Positions 35,770-48,019 of a stretch of DNA of 64,000 bases are shown here, piece after piece. The position numbers were made by a program, and so were the translations under genes. This DNA is from Chamaecyparis obtusa. Lineage: Eukaryota > Streptophyta > Pinopsida > Cupressales > Cupressaceae. Position 1 is the first letter of the stretch; every line of letters begins with the position of its first letter. The notes under the pieces were generated by a model. It made no database searches and was not told where the DNA came from. It saw only the letters and a program-made list of their open reading frames with translations. The DNA lies in NCBI GenBank assembly GCA_027943335.1, contig BSBK01000964.1, positions 786,001 through 850,000 on the forward strand, written 5' to 3'.

Positions 35770-38700
35770 ATGGCATTCTTTAGAAAAGAAAGTCATAAGT
35801 TTGATGGAGAGAACTATCTAGATTAGAAGAACAAAATGATGACACATGTACAGTGAATTGCATTTGAGAATTTTTTAAGTAGGTACAAAAGAAGTTCAGA
35901 TTCCCTCTTTGTCAAATCTTGCAAAGGAAGATGCAACTCTTAAGTAGAAGGAGATGTTCACTCAAAATGATATTGCCAAAGAAGCCCTTATTGACACCTT
36001 GTCTGACAGTGAGTTTTCAAAGATTAAGAAAGTAGATAAAGCCTACAAGATATGGAAGTATCTAGAAGACATGTTTGAAGGAGATGTCCAAGCCAAGAAT
36101 GCACACCGGAAGACATGGAAGAAAAATTACAATACATTGGAGATGCTACCTAAAGAGAACATCAGAGCCTACAACCAAAGGATTAATAAAGTTGTTACAG
36201 GAATCAGAAACAATGGTGGAGAAATTTTGGAAGAAGAAATAATGGATAAGTTGATGACTACATTGACACCAGAATATAAGAGCAAGATAAACATCCTAGA
36301 TGAGACTATGAAATTTTCAAAAGACTTCAAAAGAGAGACCTTAATAAGCAAGATTTCAGCATTCAAGATATCAATTTTGAAGACAAAGCCTAAAAGTGAG
36401 ATAGCCTTCAAAGCTTCAGTCCATGGTAAGAAATCCTTGAACACTTCTGGTAATTTTGATGATGATGAAGAAGAGAAAGAACTAGATGATTTCATTGCTA
36501 TGATTGTTAAGAAAGAAATGAAGGAAAAGGAAAATATGAAGGTCAGTTACTATTCAAATGCTTTTCGTGTAACATGATTGGTCACTTTGCTTCTAAGTGT
36601 CCTACAAGAGTCAAGAAGTTCAAAAATAATTACAAGCCTAAGTATACAAAAGAATGTTACTATGTTGGAGAAGGAGTATCAGATGAAGATTTAGCAAATG
36701 ATGAAATTGGATTCATTACTCTTGAATATATGGAGAAAATGTTTGATGAAATGGACCTTGAAGATGAAAAGAAAGCAAAGAATTAGCATTGATTTCACAA
36801 GAAGACATCAGAATAGATTGGATCATTGAAAGCAATTATTCACATCACATGATAGGAGACAAAGATATATTTGTACATTTGGATAAGTACAAAGGTGGCA
36901 TGGCTAGATTTGGAGACAACACTCCTAAACCTATCATAGGTAGAGGACCTTTCACCTTGGATGGAAAGAACAACATTGATGATGTTCTTTATGTTGATGG
37001 TTTGCAGCATAACCTACTAAGTGTTGGATAGTTTCTTGACAAAGGATATTAGTTTGAATTCAAAGATAATAAATGCATCATTAATAATAAAGAAGGAGAA
37101 ATGATTGCATCAGGTTCAAAGACAAAAGGTAATATTTTTTAGCTTAATTTAGAAGCAAGTTGTTTTGTTGCTAAAGTAGATGACAGTTGGTTATGGCACA
37201 AAAGACTATGTCACATCAATTTTGACAATATAGTGAAGATAAGCAATGTAAAGGCAGTAAGAGACCTTTCTAGCATTGCAAAATTAGTTGATACAATAGA
37301 CAAGGAATGTGTGATGGGAAAGCACGTGAGGAATTTTTTCAGAAGAAAGCATAATTTGGAAGAGAACAAATTGGATCTAGTGCATACAAACCTATGTGGA
37401 CCAACTCAAACAAGATCATACTATGGTGAAAGGTACTTTATTTTTTTTGTTGATGATTATTCTAGAATGATGTGGGTTACGTTCTTAAAAGACAAATCAA
37501 AAGAATTTGAGAAGTTCAAAATATTCAAAGCTAAAGTTGAAAATGAGTTTGGATTTGAAGATTAAATATCTGAGATCAGATAGAGGAGGAGAATTCACCT
37601 CTGACAGATTTTATGAGTATTGTGAAGAACATGGGAATTATAGAAAGAAGGAATATGATCATACTAGATACAACACACACTATCATGATTGAAGGAAAGG
37701 TTGCACACACCTATTGGACATATGTCGTCAATACTGAAGTCTATACAATCAATAAAATTCAATTAAGGCTAGGCACAGATAAGACACCTTATGAGCTATG
37801 GTTTGGGAATGTACTTATAGTAAAATACTTCAAAATCTTTGGAAGCAAGTACTACATCAAGAGAGATAAAGCTATTGGCAAGTTTGATGCAAAAAGTGAT
37901 GAAGGTATTTTTCTTGGTTACTCTACTAAAAGAAAATCTTATAGATATTTTAACTTAAGATTGAAGAAGATTATTGAAAGTAAACATGTAAAGATTGATG
38001 AGAAGTTTATGATTCAAGAGAGATATCATGATTATGCACCTATGATTGAAGAAGAACCTATTCCTATGAATAGAGAAAAATTTGTTGATGAAATGTTTGA
38101 TAGCATTGATGTATTATTCAATGACCCTAAACCAAGTGAAGAAGAATCACAAAAGATAGATGAGAGAGTCACACCTAATGTTCCTAAATTCACATCTAGA
38201 TACCACTCAAAGGAAGATATCATTGAAGATCATAACAGAAAAGTCATGACAAGATCAAAAGCAAAAATTTCAATAGCTAATGAAGAGGTATGCTTAATTT
38301 CACAGATTGAACCCTTAAGTGTTGAAGATGCATGTAATGATTTAGATTGGCATGAAGCAATGAAACAAGAGCTAAATCAGATAATTAAGAATCACACATT
38401 GGAATTGGTCCCTAGGCCTAGTGATAAGAATGTGATTGGAATCCAAATGGATATTTAGAAACAAGATGAATGAAGATGGAACAGTAGTAAGAAACAAAGA
38501 AAGACTAGTATGTAAAGGATATGCGCAAAGAGAAGGAATTGATTATTCAGATACCTTTTCCCCTGTAAGAAAATTGGAAGCTATAAAGTTGTTTCTAGCC
38601 TATGCTACATTCAAAGACTTCAAAGTATATCAGGTGGATGTCAAGTCAACATTCCTGAATGGAGATTTGAAGGAAGAAGTTTACATAGATTAGCCTGAAG

Positions 38701-39827
38701 GATTTACTTTATCAGACAGACCTGATATGGTATGTAGATTTAAGAAATCCCTCTATGGACTTAAGAAAGCCCCTAGAGCATGATATGAAAGACTTGATGG
38801 ATACTTGACAAAGATTGGATTCAAGAAAGGAGAAGCAAATTGTAACTTACTCATAAGAGAGACACCTAGTGGATTATTGTTGGTTGCTATATTTGTTGAT
38901 GACATTATTTTTGGTGGTAATAACAAGCTTAGTGTAAAATTTTCTATAGAAATGCAGAGTGAATTTGAAATGAGCATGATTGAAACTATCAAGTACTTTT
39001 TGGGAATGAATGTCTAGCAGATAGACAAAGGTATTTTCATTAATTAGTCTAAGTATGTGAAAGAGATGTTGAAAACATTCAAGATGGATGATTGCAAGCC
39101 AGTAAATACACCTATGATAACTAGATGCAAGCTTTCAAAAGAAGATGATTCAGCAGTAGTAGACATAACCTTGTATAAGTCTATGATTGGTAAACTAATC
39201 TATCTTACTCAATCTAGACCTGATATTTCTAACACAGTTGGTATTGTTGGAAGATTTGTGGTAGAACCTAAAAAGGTAATCTTATGGAAATAAAGAGGAT
39301 ATTTAGATATTTGAAAGGAACTAAAGATTATGGTTTATGGTATCCTAAATCAGAGAATGTAGAACTTCATGTGTATACAAATTCATATTGGGTAGGATGC
39401 ATGGATGATAGAAAGAGTACCTCAAGAGGAGTAGTGTTTCTTGGAGATAGGCTTGTTACTTGGACAAGCAAGAAGAAGAATTGTATTTCTCAATACATAG
39501 AAGAAATAGAGTATGTAGTAGCAATATTAAATTTCTCTACTATTGTGTGGATCAAGCAGATGATAAAAGATTTTTGAATTCAGATTGATTGCGCTAACAC
39601 TAGCACTATCAATATGTCAAAGAACCCTATGATGCATGAAAATAAAAAACACATTGAGATAAAAATATCACTTCCTAAGAGAGAAAGTGGTAGAGAAAGA
39701 AGTAAAGTTGGACTATGCGAGTACAAAAGATCAACTAGCAGATATATTCAGAAAGCCCTTACCGAAGGATACATTTGAGTATCTTAGGGAAAAGCTGGGA
39801 GTAATTCCCTTCCTTGAATCTGATTAG
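35770..39827 (+). pseudogene. Copia B gag-pol polyprotein
   Basis: Gag starts at ATG 35770 with a tag at an expected Trp soon after. The gag body is 35954-36545, and the zinc knuckle (SCNMIGHFASKCP) spans a frameshift near 36560-36605. The protease motif is altered (IESNYSHHM instead of D-S-G-C-S-H-H-M). The pre-integrase block is LWHKRLCHINFD at about 37190. In the integrase core the first Asp is changed (HTNLCGP), LRSDRGGEF near 37571 is kept, and the third-acid region is missing because of a deletion near 37640-37690. RT runs from 38340 to 39030 ([32 protein letters not shown]). RNase H covers 39284-39700, and the tail (LADIFRKPLP) ends at TAG 39825-39827. At least four frameshifts plus tag/tga stops. 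Confidence 0.92.
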
Positions 39828-40171
39828 AGATTGTGGGAGTGCATCAATCCTCAGTGACTGGTGAATGGTTGACAACTCTACTTTAGGAGTAGTACCAATG
39901 CTTAATTATTTGGCACCCTTTTCCATTGATATCAAAATGGGAGTATATACAGTCATGAAAAATAATACTAAAAGAGGGAGTATATACAGTTGAGGAGTAT
40001 GAATTAAGGGGGATTATACAGTAAGGAAATATAGAAGTTGTTATTCAGAGCATTCATCACTAGATGGAGGATTAATCCTTGGGAGAATTTTGTTGAGGAA
40101 ATGGAGAATGTTATAAAATAATTGTACATTTGGATTGGTGGTGTTTTTCATTCCATATGTTGCCATCAATG

Positions 40172-40185
40172 CCAAAGGGGGAGAT
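40172..40185 (+). other. Polypurine tract of copia B
   Basis: ccaaagggggagat immediately precedes the right LTR. This is the plus-strand primer, and the same sequence precedes the right LTR of A. Confidence 0.9.
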
Positions 40186-41489
40186 TGTTAGAGATTTACC
40201 AGCAAGCCAGTACTGACTGTATGTTTGTCATTGATGACAACATATGGTAAGCAGCATGCATGGAATCTTGATGGAGAGAGCCTTGAGTATATGGTTCCTA
40301 GATATGTTATTAGCATGATATCATAGACATAGAGGTTGATTCTGAGTGAAGACAGTAGTACAGTTGTTTGTATCAATAAGTGTTCCTAACAAGTCCCAGG
40401 AAGAGTTCAGTATGTGATTTGTAGTATGGTTGTAATGGAGCCTTGCACATTTATATTTATGTTGTAGACATGTTAGTGAAGCTATGTCCATGGACATAGA
40501 TTCAGTTGTGTAGTACAGGTTGAGTTATGATGTTTCCATTTGATAGTTATAGTTTCCTAAGTTTATCAGATGGAGCCGACATTGTTTTTATTTTTGTAGT
40601 AGTTGTGCCTATCATTTAGATATGCGTGCCTAGATTAGTGTTTGGGGAAGAGTTAAGAATGTTTGGTTAAGAGCACATAATGTAATTCAGCATGAGAAGA
40701 AAGTATCAGTTAATTTGGTGGAGCTGACAGTGTGAAGTGACGTGTCTACTCATATGGAGTTGCGCAGTCCTAATTAGTGTTGCGTGCTTAGTATAGCCAT
40801 TGGAGGTTTTTTTGGAGAGTTATATTGTTTCTCTAATACAATTTCAAGGAATTTCTAATAGGCTGACTTGATTATATCATTTGGAGAAAGATACATATAG
40901 CCTGTCAAGTTGTGATCAATAAGTATGGTAGATAGTTGAAAGACAAGAGTAGAGTAGAAGGTGCGAAGTATAGAGCCATCAATAGAAGGTCTATGTGAGA
41001 AAGAAGATAGTGTATTCTACTCATTGAATGTATCCAGATAGTAGGTCTAACTCACAATTCACTAAGATCTAGATATAGTGTGTATCTATTAAATAGAAGG
41101 TTGTAGCCTTCACCCCTTTGAGCAGTGTGCTCTTGGATAGTGTGTCCTTACCCCTAAAATGGTTAATTATAAAAGACTCCTAACAGAGTTGGAACTTTGA
41201 CCAGGTCACTATACTTAATGCATTGTAAAGATCAACTCCTAACAGGGTTGTAAGATCTTCTAACAAGGATCATTATACACTAGAGCATTTTATAGTGGGT
41301 GCTAATTCCCACCAGGTTTTTACCTATTTGGGTTTCCCTGTAACCAAAATTGTGGTTTTGTGTTAAGTGTTCTTATATTGTATTTATGCTTAATGTTCTT
41401 CTATACTTAATTGGACAAAGAATTGAATATTGTAGATAATGGATTCACCCCTCCACCCTCTCAGTTATCTCTTGGGAGTATTCCTAACA
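40186..41489 (+). repeat. Right LTR of copia B
   Basis: Starts tgttagagat and ends attcctaaca, followed by gaact. It is 1,304 bp against 1,311 bp for the left copy. Confidence 0.92.
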
Positions 41490-41494
41490 GAACT
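41490..41494 (+). repeat. Target-site duplication of copia B, right (gaact)
   Basis: Copy of 34397-34401. Confidence 0.9.
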
Positions 41495-41972
41495 ACATGC
41501 TTATACTGATGTTGATTGGGCAGGAAACATTGATGATAGAAAGACTACTAGTGGAGGTTCATTTTTCCTTGGGAAAAGGTTAGTTTCATGGCTAAGTAAA
41601 AAACAATATTGTATAGCTCACTCTACTGTTAAATCTGAGTATGTTGCTTCTTCCATTAATTGCACTCAAATTGTTTGGATGAAACAAATGCTAAAAGATA
41701 TTGGAGTAACTTTTGTTGAACCTATGGTTATCCATTGTGATAAAATGAGTACAATGAATATGTCAAAGAATCCTATGATGCATTCTAAAACTAAGCATAT
41801 TTATATTAAGTATCACTTCTTGAGAGACAAGGTAGCAAAGAAATAAATAAGGCTTGAATACATTAGCACAAAGGAACAAATAGCAGACATCTTCACAAAG
41901 CTGTTGCCAAAAGATTCCTTTGAGTATCTCAGAGGTATGCTTGGGGTGCAAGCCCCTCTTAGTGAGAATTAA
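41490..41972 (+). pseudogene. Copia A pol, 3' part (RNase H)
   Basis: Continuation of element A's pol after the nested element B. It holds the copia RNase H signature (YTDVDWAGN, DDRKTTSGG, SWLSKKQ, SEYVA, TKHIYIKYHFLRDKV) and the typical tail (IADIFTKLLPKDSFEYLRG), ending at TAA 41970-41972 with one taa inside at 41844-41846. The piece before the insertion ends at 34401 in the same domain. Confidence 0.9.
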
Positions 41973-42297
41973 AAGATGTAGGGATACATCAGTCTAGGGG
42001 TTTTCAAATCTCTATCATATTTTGGACTTGATATATGGATCTACTCCTCAAGGGAGTGATTGTTGGAGACTTACAACATACATTTGGGTGATTCAACACC
42101 TAGTTGATGAAGACTAAACAAAAAGATAGTTGATGACGTTTGGATCCCTTTTCCATTTCTATCAAAGGGGAAGAGTTACTATGAGAAAATCCCTAAAGGG
42201 GAGAGATATGGTATGAGGAAGAATTCACTACTTATGTTGAGGATAATGAGAGTGTATTTTGGGTTGATGGATTTTCCCATATGTTACCATCAATGCC

Positions 42298-42309
42298 AAA
42301 GGGGGAGAT
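42298..42309 (+). other. Polypurine tract of copia A
   Basis: aaagggggagat directly before the right LTR start, as in element B. Confidence 0.85.
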
Positions 42310-42894
42310 TGTTGGATATTGTTGATGCATTTAATATGTTTAATCACTACATTATCTTGTTGATTTTTGTTGGAATCTATATTGTTTTCATTTGTGTTTT
42401 GTCACTCATGTCAATATATGTTTTTATGAAAAGAACATAGTGGTCATTACAATGTACAAATATAGTACAGATGATTTAGAATAAGTGAACACATGTTTGT
42501 GTATAGGGAAGTGTTGTGATCTTATATCTAAGATCACAGCCTATAATAATTCATAGTTGTTGAGTTATAGAATATTTGGTGAAGACTAGTTCCTGGACTG
42601 TGACAGTGAAAGTTAATAGAGTTAGTCTCTAAGTTTTTAATGTATCTTACTAATAATGTGGATTCAGTATATGTGAGTTTAAGGAATGTTATATAACATA
42701 TTAAGGAATGTTCTATGATCTTAGAAATTCATGGGAAGTGAGATGACATCAGCGGTGGTGTGTGTTCTAGAGGAGACGTACATGGGACTGACTTCATATT
42801 TGTAGCATGTATTATGAGTAGAGAGCATGGATTACAGATGTCAAACCTTAATTGTTGTATACTTTTTATAGATACTTTGTGTATCTTAGCAAGG
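42310..42894 (+). repeat. Right LTR of copia A, truncated
   Basis: Matches the first 600 bases of 29493-30727 and then stops after atcttagcaagg. From there the sequence is gag of a gypsy element. The lost part includes the TATA region and the ttcctaaca end. Confidence 0.88.
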
Positions 42895-42919
42895 TATTCA
42901 TGATAGATACCAGAAAGTG

Positions 42920-44530
42920 AGAAGATGGAAATATTTATCAACAACTTGGTACCCTAGATGAAGTTTCTAATACAACTAAAAGGTCCACCAAGATTTGATA
43001 AAATGATAGACAATTCCATTGAGATCAAAGAAGTCTAAATTAAGAAGGGAGAAATCACTGTCTATAAGGAGAATAAAAAAAAGTACTATCCCAATAAGGA
43101 TAAGTACAAATATTTGAATAAAAACAAGAATGTGGTCAATGATGGAGTTGTAGATGCTCCTAATATGAAACCAAAACTTGAAGTATTTAATATCTCTTCG
43201 AGTCTAAAAGCTAGCATGAGCTCAAATACAACAGTGACACCAATGGCTAATAAAACTTTTAATAAACATAATACTCAAAATGAACCTTGGTTATCACAAC
43301 CTAAAATAACATTTGCACCTTTGGGAGACACACTACAGGTGGTCTTAAAGTCACTTTTGGATTATAAAATTATCAAAATCCATGATTCCAAACCATGGGA
43401 ACCAGAAGTGAAACCTAAATGGTGGAACGATAATGACTACTGCATTTTTCATCACAATAAAGGACATAAAACTAATAACTACATGAAATTGAGACACGTC
43501 CTTCAAGACTTAATTAAAGAAGGAAAGGTTAAAGTGGATGATCATCACACTAATAATGATCATAAAGAATTCCAATCTCCACTACCTAATTATGAAAAAG
43601 GTTAATCCTCTAAAAGAAAAAAAATCAATTATACCTATACTGTTAATGAGAACCTAAATCATATGGTGGAATTTTGCAAATAGTCCATCAATATGATTAC
43701 TCTTAAAGGAGTGAAAAACAAGAATGAATCCTCTAATGCTAGTAAGATGAGTCAATCTAAGCTTCAACATCAAATCCACCAGTTACAACGACAATTCCTA
43801 AACAACTTGTATTACCTTCAAAGTTCAATCTAGTAGACCAATTACAGTGGACACTAGATCAAATTTCAATTTTTGAGCTATTAAAAATCTCTCTGACCCA
43901 TCGAGAGATCCTTGATCAAGCCTTGGTTAATACCAATGTACCTAAAGACTTGGATGTCGATAGATTCCAAACTATGGTTGGTCACTTAAATTTCCCACAT
44001 TAATTATCTTTATTTGAGGAAGATGATAGTTTATTAAACCATCCATATAACCAACCCCTAAATCTAGAAGTCCTAAATCATAAACACTGTGTCAAACATG
44101 TCTTGATAGATGGAGGTGTTGGTTTGAGCATATGTACATACAATCTGGTAAAATAGTTGGGATTTTTTGAACATGCAATTGATCAAAAAAGAAAGATAAC
44201 CATCAAAGCTTATGATGAAGAAGAAAGATCCTCCAAAGGAATGGTTGTCCTACCCATTAGAGTGGGACCAATGTAAGAAGATGTGATATGTCAAGCTCTC
44301 AATCTACCACTTGTCTACAATATTCTTCTTGGAAGGAAGTGGATCCATTCAATACAGGTTGTACCCCCTACCTATCATCAATGTATACAATTTCCTCACA
44401 ATGGAGTAGAGGTAACCATTCCAGCTAACACAACATATCCTTGCAATAGTCTCAAAGAAGTGGACAATATGATCCCACATAACAAGGAAAGTTCTAGCAA
44501 AGTAGAAACCTCTAAGGAAATGGTCCCGTG
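42920..44530 (+). pseudogene. Element C gag C-terminus and protease
   Basis: The opening blocks (MEIFINNL, NKNKNVVNDG) line up with the gag of element D (KIFIDNLHP, NRNKNVVTDG). The zinc-binding knuckle is CIFHHNKGHKTNNY, where the final Cys has become Tyr (D has C-x2-H-x4-H-x4-C here). A linker follows, then the protease core VLIDGGVGLSIC near 44104-44139 and NILLGRKWIHS at 44323-44355. Frame changes near 43610-43860 and tag/taa stops are present. The protein would cleave the polyprotein; this copy cannot. Confidence 0.82.
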
Positions 44531-46060
44531 AAGCTTTGCAAAGAAAGTTATCATTCAAGAAACAAGAATGGGAGAATACAAGATAAATTCTTCAATGTCC
44601 CTAACAGATCTCCTAATATCTCCTAGATCTCAAGGATGACCTTCATGCACATTTACACCTTCCAAGGGTGATACTCTGACAATCCATGAAGGAACGGGGA
44701 TGCTAAAACCAAAATTATCTCTCAAAGAAGAAAATGAAGAGAAAGTTGTTTTACAATGGGTATACAAAGAAGAGGAACAAGATGGGAATATGAAAAAGTG
44801 GAGATAGCCACTGAAAAATATGGAAAAGGATACCATATCATGAAACAAATGGGTTGCAAGGGCAAGGGACCATTGGGTCAAAACAAGCAAGGACTCATGG
44901 AACCAATATAAATGGATTTAAAAAGTCCTAGGGATAAAACTGGAGTAGACTTCAAGGAAATGACATCTCATCCCATAGAGGAAGATGGACCAGTATTTGA
45001 CAAATCAAGAGACTCAAATAATGATTAAGAGTTACAAGGACAACCTATTTCTTATGAAATGTTACTAATCTTACAAGAAGATCCATTGTTAGAACTTAGT
45101 ACTAATCTTGGACTTGAACAAGAAGAAGAACCTGAAAGAGAACCACAACAAAGACATCCTAGCTAGGAGAAGTCAGTCAAGGTCACTCATATTCTTGGCA
45201 TGCCTCACTTTGATGAATGACCAAACATAACATCTTCACAAGTACCTTTGCAAGAAAGAGAAAATATTCAAGAAGAAGAAACCATTCTAATACAAAAGAT
45301 GGAGTACCAATTACTATTACCCACTTCTTAGGAGTTTCAGATGATAGTCATGTTGACTCACAAGAATATGAATGGGATATAATCTTTGATGCCATGATGG
45401 ACATAAAAGTAGATGTGGTACATAAATATGCACCTAGAGTTCAAATTGAAGAAGGAGAGAGTACTAATGCTAGGTCACTAGAGTTAAATTCACATAACAT
45501 TAACATGAACTCTAATAATAATGATAATGACTTTAATAATTTGAACATCTCTTTGCAGGAAAACTTGATAGAAATCATCTTACAAGATAATGGCATTGAT
45601 AATAACATGGTATTGTCTCTCAAACCCCGTGGATCTTTTCTTTTAAAACATCTTGAGCTTATAGACTAGAATGAACCTATATCGATAAGCCTATTATCCT
45701 TTGACAATGACTATACTCTATCCTTTTATCTAAATGTCTATGAACCCTTTACCTCTTTCACTCGTGCAAGGAGTGTAAACATGACTGAGGGGTATATCAA
45801 GTTTCTTAGTCTAAAAATGAAAAAGAAAAAGAAATTATAAGGTGAAAAACATGTAGTGGCAGTATCAAATTCAAAAAGAGTAAAAGAAAAATATGTACCT
45901 GATGGTGAAAACCTCTTAGAGGTGCCAAAAGATGAGAATCTTGATATCCTTCTAGATCATTTTCAAGAGATATCTTTGGTATTAATAGAACCAACACAAC
46001 CTATCAATATTGGAACAAAAAAACTCCATAATTGATTCACATTGCTCAATCTCTGACAAA
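44531..46060 (+). pseudogene. Element C linker with G-patch-like motif
   Basis: Between protease and RT. At 44815-44908 the sequence reads YGKGYHIMKQMGCKGKG, then PLGQNKQGLMEPI. This fits the G-patch consensus of spaced glycines, M-x2-M-G, G-x-G-x-L-G and a closing P-I. G-patches bind RNA or RNA-helicase partners and occur next to the protease in some retroviruses and plant retroelements. The rest is acidic and Asn-rich (45217-45669) with no known domain. Several tag/tga stops and one or two frame changes. Confidence 0.6.
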
Positions 46061-48010
46061 AGAAGAAAAGCTATAGTTCACCAATTTCTTTAAAGAAAAG
46101 AAGGTCAATTTTTCTTGGTCCTATTCAGATATTCCTAGGATAGATATAGACTTGATAATGCACCATCTATCTATTTCTCCTGAGGTGAAGCTTGTTAAAC
46201 AAAAATTGAGAAAAAGGAATCCACATGTGGCATTGCTAGTCAAAGCAGAACTAGAAAAAATTATTGAAAGTTGGATTCATAAGATCTTTTGACTATGTGC
46301 AATGGATATCAAACATAGTTCCTATCACCAAAATAGATAAATCCATAAGAATTTGCACATATTTTAGGGACTTAAACAAGGCTTGTCCAAAAGATGATTT
46401 TCCACTCCCAAATAGAGATATGATTGTAGATCTCCTGACAAGATATAAGATGTATTCATTGATGGATGGATTCTAAAGATATAACCAAATCAAGATTGAT
46501 CCTGAAGACCAAGAAAATATTGCATTTACATGCACATGGGGAACATATTATTGGAACTTAATGCCACTTGGTTTCAAGAATGCAGGTGCAACATACCAAA
46601 GGGAAATGCCCACAATATTCCATGATATGATGCATAAAAACATGGAGGATTATGTAGATGACACATTAGAAAAATCAAAGGTAAGAACAACACATATAGA
46701 AAACCTGAGAAAATCTTTGATAGAATTTAACAGTTTCAGTTAAGGCTCAACCCTAAGAAATGTGCATTTGGGGTATCGTCGGGAAAATTGCTAGGATTCA
46801 TAGTCTTGACAAAAGGAATTGAAGTGGATCCGGAAAAGGTAAAAGAAATTATGGAAATGCAACCATGTAGGAATATTAGTCAGATGAGGACACTTCAAGG
46901 AAAGTTACAATCTATAAGGTGATTGATATCTCAATTAGCAAATAAGTCTCAACCATTCACAAAGCTAATGCACAAGAGAGTTACATTCACATGGGACAAA
47001 TAACATGAAATAAATTTTATAGAAGTCAAGGAATATCTGATGAATCCTCCAATTTTGATGGTTCCAATATATGGGAAACCATTATTGTTATACATATCTA
47101 TAATAGATACATCATTAGGAGTATTGCTAGCACCAAAAGATGAATTTAAGAAGGAAAGGGCTATATATTACATCAACATGACTTTGGTCACCTATGAGTT
47201 AAATTATCCATGATTGAAAAAGCATGCCTAGTAGTTGTATTTGCATCACATAAGCTTAGGCACTACATGTTAGCACACAAGGTGAAGCTAGCTGCTAAGA
47301 TAGATCCACCTAAGTATCTATTGAATAAAGAAACATTAATAGGAAGACTAGAAAGATGGGTCTTATTACTGAGTGAGTTTGATATTGAGTATATTGACAT
47401 AAAAGATATTAAAGGACAATTGATAGTTGATCAACATGTTGAAGCACCATTGAAAAATGATATACCACTACATATAGAGTTTCCTTATGAAGCAATCATG
47501 CACTTAACAAAATATCCATGGAAGATGTATTTTTATGGCTCCTTCACATAGAAAGGATCAAGATCTAGATTTTTGTTCATTACCCTACAAGGAGACAAGA
47601 TTCCAAAGGCATATAAAATGATATTCTCATGCAAAAACAACATAGCAAAGTATGAAGCCCTAGTGAATGGATTGAATATTGCAATAGAATGGAAGATCAT
47701 TGAGTTACACATCTATGGGGACTCACATCTTATTATCAATCAGGTCAATGAAGACTACCAAACAAAGGATGATAAGATAATGCCTTATAAAAGAATGGTG
47801 TATGACTTAAAGAAATATTTTATCTTCATCACATTTGAACATATTCCAATATCAAAAACTAAAGCAGAAGATGCGATGGATACCTTAGTATCCATGTTAC
47901 AACTGGAAGAGCACAAATATTTCTATGACTTCCTGGTAGAAGAACTTCTCAAACCATCTGTGCTATTGAAACCTAAGTTTTATCCATATATGATCATATC
48001 TATTCCTATC
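46060..48010 (+). pseudogene. Element C reverse transcriptase and two RNase H domains
   Basis: RT blocks are ICTYFRDLNKACPKDDFPLP near 46350, LMDGF, FKNAGATYQREM and the YVDD box at 46651-46662. A connection region (NPKKCAFGVSSGKLLGF) follows in another frame near 46750. The gypsy RNase H follows (DTSLGVLLAP, YELNYP, EKACLVVVFASHKLRHYM, 47100-47290). A separate archaeal-type RNase H follows at about 47515-47880 (WKMYFYGSF, AKYEALVNGLNIAIEW, GDSHLIINQV, HIPISKTKAEDAM). In the second domain Asp of the usual YFDGS is Tyr (YFYGS), so a catalytic acid seems lost. Frameshifts and stops throughout. Confidence 0.85.
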
Positions 48011-48019
48011 TAAAAAACC

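Larger units (their letters stand above)
34402..41489 (+). mobile_element. Complete Ty1/copia element B nested in element A
   Basis: A 7,088-bp element with both LTRs, an exact Met-tRNA primer site, gag-pro-IN-RT-RH, a purine tract and a 5-bp target duplication (gaact). It is inserted into the RNase H region of element A in the same orientation. LTR ends (tgttggaga to ttcctaaca) and gag start (MAFFRKESHKFDGEN) are close to those of A, so both belong to one family group. Stops and frameshifts make it inactive. Confidence 0.95.
29493..42894 (+). mobile_element. Ty1/copia element A, split by element B, 3' LTR truncated
   Basis: A copia retrotransposon whose own sequence occupies 29493-34401 and 41490-42894; element B and one copy of its target duplication lie between. 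It has a full left LTR, Met-tRNA primer site, gag, protease, integrase, RT, RNase H, a purine tract and the first 585 bases of the right LTR. The right LTR ends inside sequence that belongs to gypsy element C, so the right target duplication is lost. Frameshifts and stops make it inactive. Confidence 0.9.
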
